A stretch of 64,000 nt of DNA, from positions 62,001 to 126,000 of the forward strand of contig JAVYIG010005380.1 in assembly GCA_035222895.1 (NCBI GenBank), given 5' to 3'. Shown here piece by piece: positions 60,440-64,000 of the stretch (within the stretch, counting starts at the first letter, position 1; every line of letters starts with the position of its first letter). A program made the translations under genes and the position numbers. The notes beneath the pieces are model-generated. The model did no database searches. It saw nothing but the letters and a program-made list of their open reading frames with translations, and was not told the origin of the DNA. The DNA is from Strongylocentrotus droebachiensis (lineage: Eukaryota > Echinodermata > Echinoidea > Camarodonta > Strongylocentrotidae).

Positions 60440-61117
60440 TATGAAGAAAAATTGTACCTCAGATATTTAAATTACTTTATAAAGTTACCATTAAAAACAG
60501 AATTGCTCTAGACATATGATTATGTACATGATGTACATGTATCCAAAAAGCAAGTTAGTTTAAAAACATCAATTGGTTCATAAATCTGAATAGCACCAGG
60601 TGTCTTTCTCTCCGTTGCATCACAATTCATGAAAATCTTGTAACTTTACAGTGCAATCTTTATTGAGATTTATGACATTTCTATTAAGAATTATGAGACT
60701 TTTTTGAGGATGTCAGGTTAAGATTCAATAGTTATAAAAACAGTCGTATTTCTTCATATTGAAATGCTTTACAAACAAAAAATGTTTTGGTTTCAAATAT
60801 AAAATTGGGCCCCTCCATTAAAAATGCTTCAGGTTGAACTCTCAGGAGAGGTAGAAAAATAAGGCCAAGGCCAAACTAGATGTTATTTTCTTCAGCTCAT
60901 CAGGGTTTGTAAATACCCTTGCTACCCATCAAACTGTCAATGTGTAAAGCACACTCTTACATCCATCCATTCATTCCTTTCAATCAAAGCATGGCTTGGG
61001 AATTGTGCAATAATGACAAATGCTTAAATGACAATCGCTCCATGGTCAAATGCATAACATAAATCAGTCCCTTCATTTTTCCTTCTATTTATTTTGTTAC
61101 TTTTTTAATTTTATGGT

Positions 61118-61330
61118 GGTACCATGCGGCATCCCACAGGGAACGCAGTTAGGACCAGTCCTTTTTTTTGTATAATCCTTGTTAACGATGCTGTATGTAT
61201 CCCAACTTCAACCCTGGATGAAACATACATAGGCACAGTACTTAAATGTCCTCATGTCCAATGGGCCAGCTATGCATTTTGTGTTAAAACACTTAATTTA
61301 GTCCATGTGGAGGTTTTAATCACGATTTAG
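61118..61330 (+). pseudogene. Non-LTR retrotransposon reverse-transcriptase fragment
   Basis: Reading from about 61128, GIPQGTQLGPVLF matches the conserved RT motif of LINE elements (G-PQG--LGP-LF). The continuation ILVNDAV, which matches the L-Y-ND that normally follows, lies in another frame after a T run near 61165. The fragment ends without a clear YADD box, so only a scrap of RT is left. The LINE clade cannot be told. Confidence 0.6.
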
Positions 61331-62249
61331 ACCTTTGGTTAAGGTAGCTTAGAGAAATAGAGTCGCATGAAAAGAAGCTTCCATTTTCGTGCCATTACAT
61401 TTTGCTAAACTGCCTAAAAGAAATCTCCTTTGTGACTGTTGGCCTATATCTTTCAAGATATAGAGCACAGACCACAGAGGTAATGTTAATCAAGTCTAAG
61501 TCTGATCACCGGTAGGGGACTGGTGGGCAGAGGGGCTTTGATTTCAGCTGATGAACATTTGAAAGATGTGTATGCTTCTAGGAATTCTGATTCATAAGGC
61601 AATCATCAGCTAGTTTGCATGTGGAGCAAAATGAGAAGTCAAAGGTCAACTACAGTGACCCTTGACCTCTGAACTTATTTCTACCTGCAAGAATTCCTTT
61701 GATCTGATATCTTATTACTCAAGACCGTAATGATATATCTTATATATATGGATGGATAAGTTTTCTTTATTTAACCCTGAAAGCGCCATTGGCAGATTTT
61801 ATCACTCCAATTATAATAATGTATCAAAAATAGCGGAGAAAGTTTTTTTTTTTCTTCTTGAAATTGAAAGTAGGCTCATAAACAGATAATCCAAGCCCAA
61901 ATAGGTATGCTGTTATATAAACCAGATGCACTTCAAATAGAAAACCACAGTTTCTCTAAAATTTTCATTTACAGTTGTGAGATGCAGAAAAATTGTGAGG
62001 CGAAAACAAATTCTTACCATCAGGCCCCCAAAGAATTGCCTTTTTTCCCCATAACTTTTTAATCTTTACGCAGTGGATTTCAAAATATACAGGACCTTAC
62101 TGTATTTGTGAGTAATTCTCTAGTGGATTATGCTGGTAATTTTATTACACTGTCTTATATGTCTTTTCCAAGAATTATTACTGTTTTTTATGTGTGATCT
62201 ACTTTACTTTTGTTTATAATACAGATGCTCTAATGTGATCTCTTTTTTC

Positions 62250-62335
62250 TTTCTTCACAAGTGCACTTTGAGCATTTGATTTCAAGTGCATTCTGCGCCT
62301 TACAAATCTCATACATTATTATTATTATTATCAAT
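62250..62335 (-). repeat. Short interspersed repeat with ATT tail
   Basis: Contains AAGTGCACTTTGAGCATTTG and GTGCATTCTGCGCCTTAC-like wording ending in ATTATTATTATT; related to 8880-9003. Confidence 0.4.
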
Positions 62336-62393
62336 GTTTTTGTTTGTTCATGTTTTTTGACCACCTTCTTCTGATTTCTGTCATCCTCCTTAG

Positions 62394-62593
62394 ATGAGCT
62401 GACTGGAAGCGGAGTGGTCAGCAGACCCACTATCCTCTACATCATTGTTCCCGCTGTAACGGTCATAGTTGTCATCCTCCTCATCTGTGGGTGCGTGTGC
62501 TTCTGTTGGAGACAGACCAAGTCTCAACGCTATGGGGGCGTGGCTAGCAGGACCAGGCCTAGTGAGACTGTGGCCCTACAACAGAAACTACAG
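62394..62593 (+). CDS. ROR: ROR exon 11: transmembrane segment and juxtamembrane region
   Basis: Acceptor CTCCTTAG, donor GTCAGT. After a short hydrophilic stalk (DELTGSGVVSRPT), residues ~651-674 form one hydrophobic helix (YIIVPAVTVIVVILLICGCV) that ends in a Cys-rich edge (CFCWRQ), possibly palmitoylated. The basic juxtamembrane part (SRTRPSE) and LQQKLQ follow and join in frame to the kinase exon at 63384. A GTG at 62414 is not a start. Confidence 0.92.
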
Positions 62594-62662
62594 GTCAGTT
62601 CATGCAATTATGTTTGAGAGTGTCGATGTAAACTGCCTGTATCTCTATATGAATTATGAAAT

Positions 62663-62840
62663 TACAGTCAAACCTGCTTTAGTGACCACCTGTCTACAAA
62701 GACCACCTGTCTACAAGGACCACAATTTTTGTTTCCCTTGAAAATGGTTTCTCATTGAAACATGTACTAAAGGAACCTGTCTACAAAGACCACTTTTTTT
62801 GTTTCCCTTGGGCGGTCGCTGTAGACAGGTTTGACTGTAC
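62663..62840 (-). mobile_element. MITE 70 bases after the transmembrane-exon donor (inverted copy of 52586-52746)
   Basis: Ends TACAGTCAAACCTG and CAGGTTTGACTGTA form terminal inverted repeats. Its reverse complement matches 52586-52746 closely, with an extra GTAGACAGGTGGTC-type unit. No coding capacity. Confidence 0.8.
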
Positions 62841-63216
62841 TAGACTGGCATATTAAACTCAAAAAGATATTGAAATACTGGCTTTACTGGTGGAATATGC
62901 ATCTTTGAATGTTTTAACACTTGCCATGCTACTCAGAATGAATACATACATGTCACCCTAATGTCGGAAAGATGTTCAGACACTAGTTCAAATATATTTT
63001 TGGATGAATCTGTATGGCCTCCTTTATAAACAATTTTATTGAAAGAGATAATGGTCAGGAAATCTTCACCAGCACAACAAAGAGTGTAGTCATTGATTTT
63101 TCCAAATCAGATGAAATTCTATGTTTTAAATATATCCATTTAAGTGGCTTTAACTTGGATAAAGACAGTGCAGTTAGAGAAGTTCATGCATGTTTGTTTG
63201 TCCTCTCCTTTTCTTA

Positions 63217-63365
63217 TTATATATTACATTTCTTGTCTTATATATTACATTTCTTGTCTTATATATTACATTTCTTGTCTTATATATTACATTTCTTGTC
63301 TTATATATAACAGTTCTTGTCTTATATATTACATTTCTTGTCTTATATATTACATTTTTTGTCTC
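63217..63365 (+). repeat. 21-bp tandem repeat abutting the kinase-exon acceptor
   Basis: About seven copies of a unit reading TTATATATTACATTTCTTGTC, nearly unchanged, end ~18 bases before the acceptor at 63383. It supplies the pyrimidine-rich sequence before the exon. Frames here (YITFLVL, and the reverse) are repeat by-products. Confidence 0.95.
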
Positions 63366-63383
63366 ATTTCTGTTTATTATCAG

Positions 63384-64000
63384 GTGAAGGAGATTCCATT
63401 GGCAGCCATCAAGTTCAGTGAAGCCCTTGGGGATGGCACGTTTGGCAAGGTATGGCGAGGAGAGCTGATGGGTCTCAACAACCAGTACAGCTGTACATCC
63501 ATCGTCATCAAGACATTGGACAAGGAAGCGAGCCCCGCCCTTCAGCAGGACTACCGTAACGAGACCAGCGTGATGGCGTCCCTCAACCATCCCAACATCA
63601 TCACTCTCTTAGGAGTCTGCACCAAGGAGAAGCCCAACTGCATGCTGTTTGAGTTCTTACCTCATGGTGATCTGCATGAATTCCTAGTCAGGCATTCGCC
63701 CAATTCAGACGTTGGGTTTGGGAGTGGAGACGACGACACCCAGTCATCCTTGGACACCTCAGATTTCTTGAACATCGCCATCCAGATCGTATCTGGTATG
63801 GATTATCTCTCTAGCAGGCATTTTGTCCATAGGGACCTTGCTGCTAGGAATTGCATGGTTGGTGAGCACCATCAGATTAAGATCACTGATTTTGGTCTGG
63901 CAAGGGATATTTATTCAGGGGATTACTATAGAATGCCCTCGCAGGCCGTTCTGCCAATCCGCTGGATGTCTCCGGAAGCTATCATGTTCGGTCGCTTCAC
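63384..64000 (+). CDS. ROR: ROR exon 12: tyrosine kinase domain (continues past the window)
   Basis: Acceptor TTATCAG; the frame is open to the edge. Motifs: glycine loop LGDGTFGKV (719-726), beta-3 Lys746 in IVIKTL, alpha-C Glu763, catalytic loop HRDLAARN (852-859; bases from 63828), DFG at 872-874 (from 63888), activation-loop YSGDYYR (880-886), and PIRWMSPEAI. It phosphorylates tyrosines on itself and partners in the cytoplasm. The insert SPNSDVGFGSG...SSLD is ROR-specific. Human ROR1 and ROR2 carry HKD and DLG and an altered glycine loop, which is why they are treated as pseudokinases; this protein has the active-type residues. The rest of the C-lobe and any Ser/Thr- and Pro-rich tail are outside. 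Confidence 0.96.
   Translation, partial: MKEIPLAAIKFSEALGDGTFGKVWRGELMGLNNQYSCTSIVIKTLDKEASPALQQDYRNETSVMASLNHPNIITLLGVCTKEKPNCMLFEFLPHGDLHEFLVRHSPNSDVGFGSGDDDTQSSLDTSDFLNIAIQIVSGMDYLSSRHFVHRDLAARNCMVGEHHQIKITDFGLARDIYSGDYYRMPSQAVLPIRWMSPEAIMFGRF

Larger units (their letters stand above)
57387..62393 (+). other. ROR intron 10 (5.0 kb)
   Basis: Contains a motif copy (TTAACAGCCTTCTGGCTC, 57461), a TIR element (59752-59893), a 420-base fold-back (60020-60439), a LINE RT scrap (about 61118-61330) and an ATT-tailed repeat (62250-62335). 57480-59750 holds nothing recognised. Confidence 0.65.
20598..64000 (+). other. ROR: ROR-family receptor tyrosine kinase gene (whole locus, 3' end outside window)
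   Basis: Twelve coding exons with GT-AG borders join into one frame of 908 residues before the window ends. Order: signal peptide; Ig1 (Cys59-Cys111); Fz1 (Cys154-Cys285); Ig2 (Cys332-Cys386); Fz2 (Cys422-Cys542); kringle (Cys558-Cys636); membrane segment (about 651-674); kinase (from about 712). ROR receptors bind Wnt ligands through the Frizzled domain and act in planar polarity and neural patterning. The kinase insert SPNSDVG...SSLD and the YSGDYYR activation loop are ROR hallmarks and argue against MuSK. Known RORs have a single Ig and a single Fz; here both are doubled. The remaining kinase and any tail lie past 64000. Two adjacent genes read as one is possible but would not explain the continuous phases. 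Confidence 0.9.

Noticed and set aside
63174..63590. Antisense frame over the kinase exon and 21-bp array
   Set aside because: Its N-terminal half is the reverse of the kinase exon and the rest is repeat translation.
63384..64000. MuSK or another Ig/Frizzled/kringle kinase instead of ROR
   Set aside because: The insert SPNSDVG...SSLD, YSGDYYR and the Ig wording VDTTDTGYYKC are closest to ROR. MuSK usually has three Ig domains in a row before one Frizzled domain.

Overview
The window looks like genomic DNA from a marine invertebrate deuterostome, most likely an echinoderm such as a sea urchin. This is inferred from AT-rich, intron-heavy sequence, DIRS retrotransposons, many short terminal-inverted-repeat elements and long microsatellites; nothing here fixes the species. 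There are no bacterial genes, rRNA or tRNA genes that I can recognise, and no CRISPR array.

One host gene dominates: a ROR-family receptor tyrosine kinase on the + strand, from a start codon at 20598 to beyond the right edge. I reconstructed 12 coding exons whose splice phases all agree: signal peptide (20598-20680), Ig1 (24481-24788), 31-nt linker (38383-38413), Frizzled CRD 1 (44431-44891), 31-nt linker (46986-47016), Ig2 (47455-47756), 31-nt linker (52055-52085), Frizzled CRD 2 (52791-53206), kringle in two exons (56599-56693, 57236-57386), transmembrane (62394-62593) and kinase (63384 to the edge). That gives 908 residues so far. Known RORs have one Ig, one Frizzled and one kringle before the membrane. 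This one has Ig-Fz-Ig-Fz-kringle, built from repeated cassettes joined by microexons of identical length and phase. The kinase keeps canonical glycine-loop, HRD and DFG motifs that vertebrate RORs have lost. This is the most interesting system in the window.

Layout: 1-3920 is the 3' part of a DIRS-type tyrosine-recombinase retrotransposon (gag-like, RT-RNase H and recombinase, plus the internal complementary region and right terminal repeat). 3921-20597 is gene-free DNA with simple repeats and small inverted-repeat elements. 20598-64000 is the ROR gene. Its 13.6-kb second intron holds a second, more damaged DIRS copy (about 27326-31290) in the same orientation. Other introns hold several TIR elements and fold-backs, a Helentron-associated-like element with five 151-bp repeats carrying AGGTCA half-sites, a LINE reverse-transcriptase scrap and many microsatellites. 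Several elements abut ROR splice sites.

The ectodomain modules would bind Wnt-type ligands outside the cell, and the kinase would signal inside. Everything else is repeat or unannotated noncoding DNA. Exon joins rest on reading frame, phase and splice consensus only; no transcript data were available.
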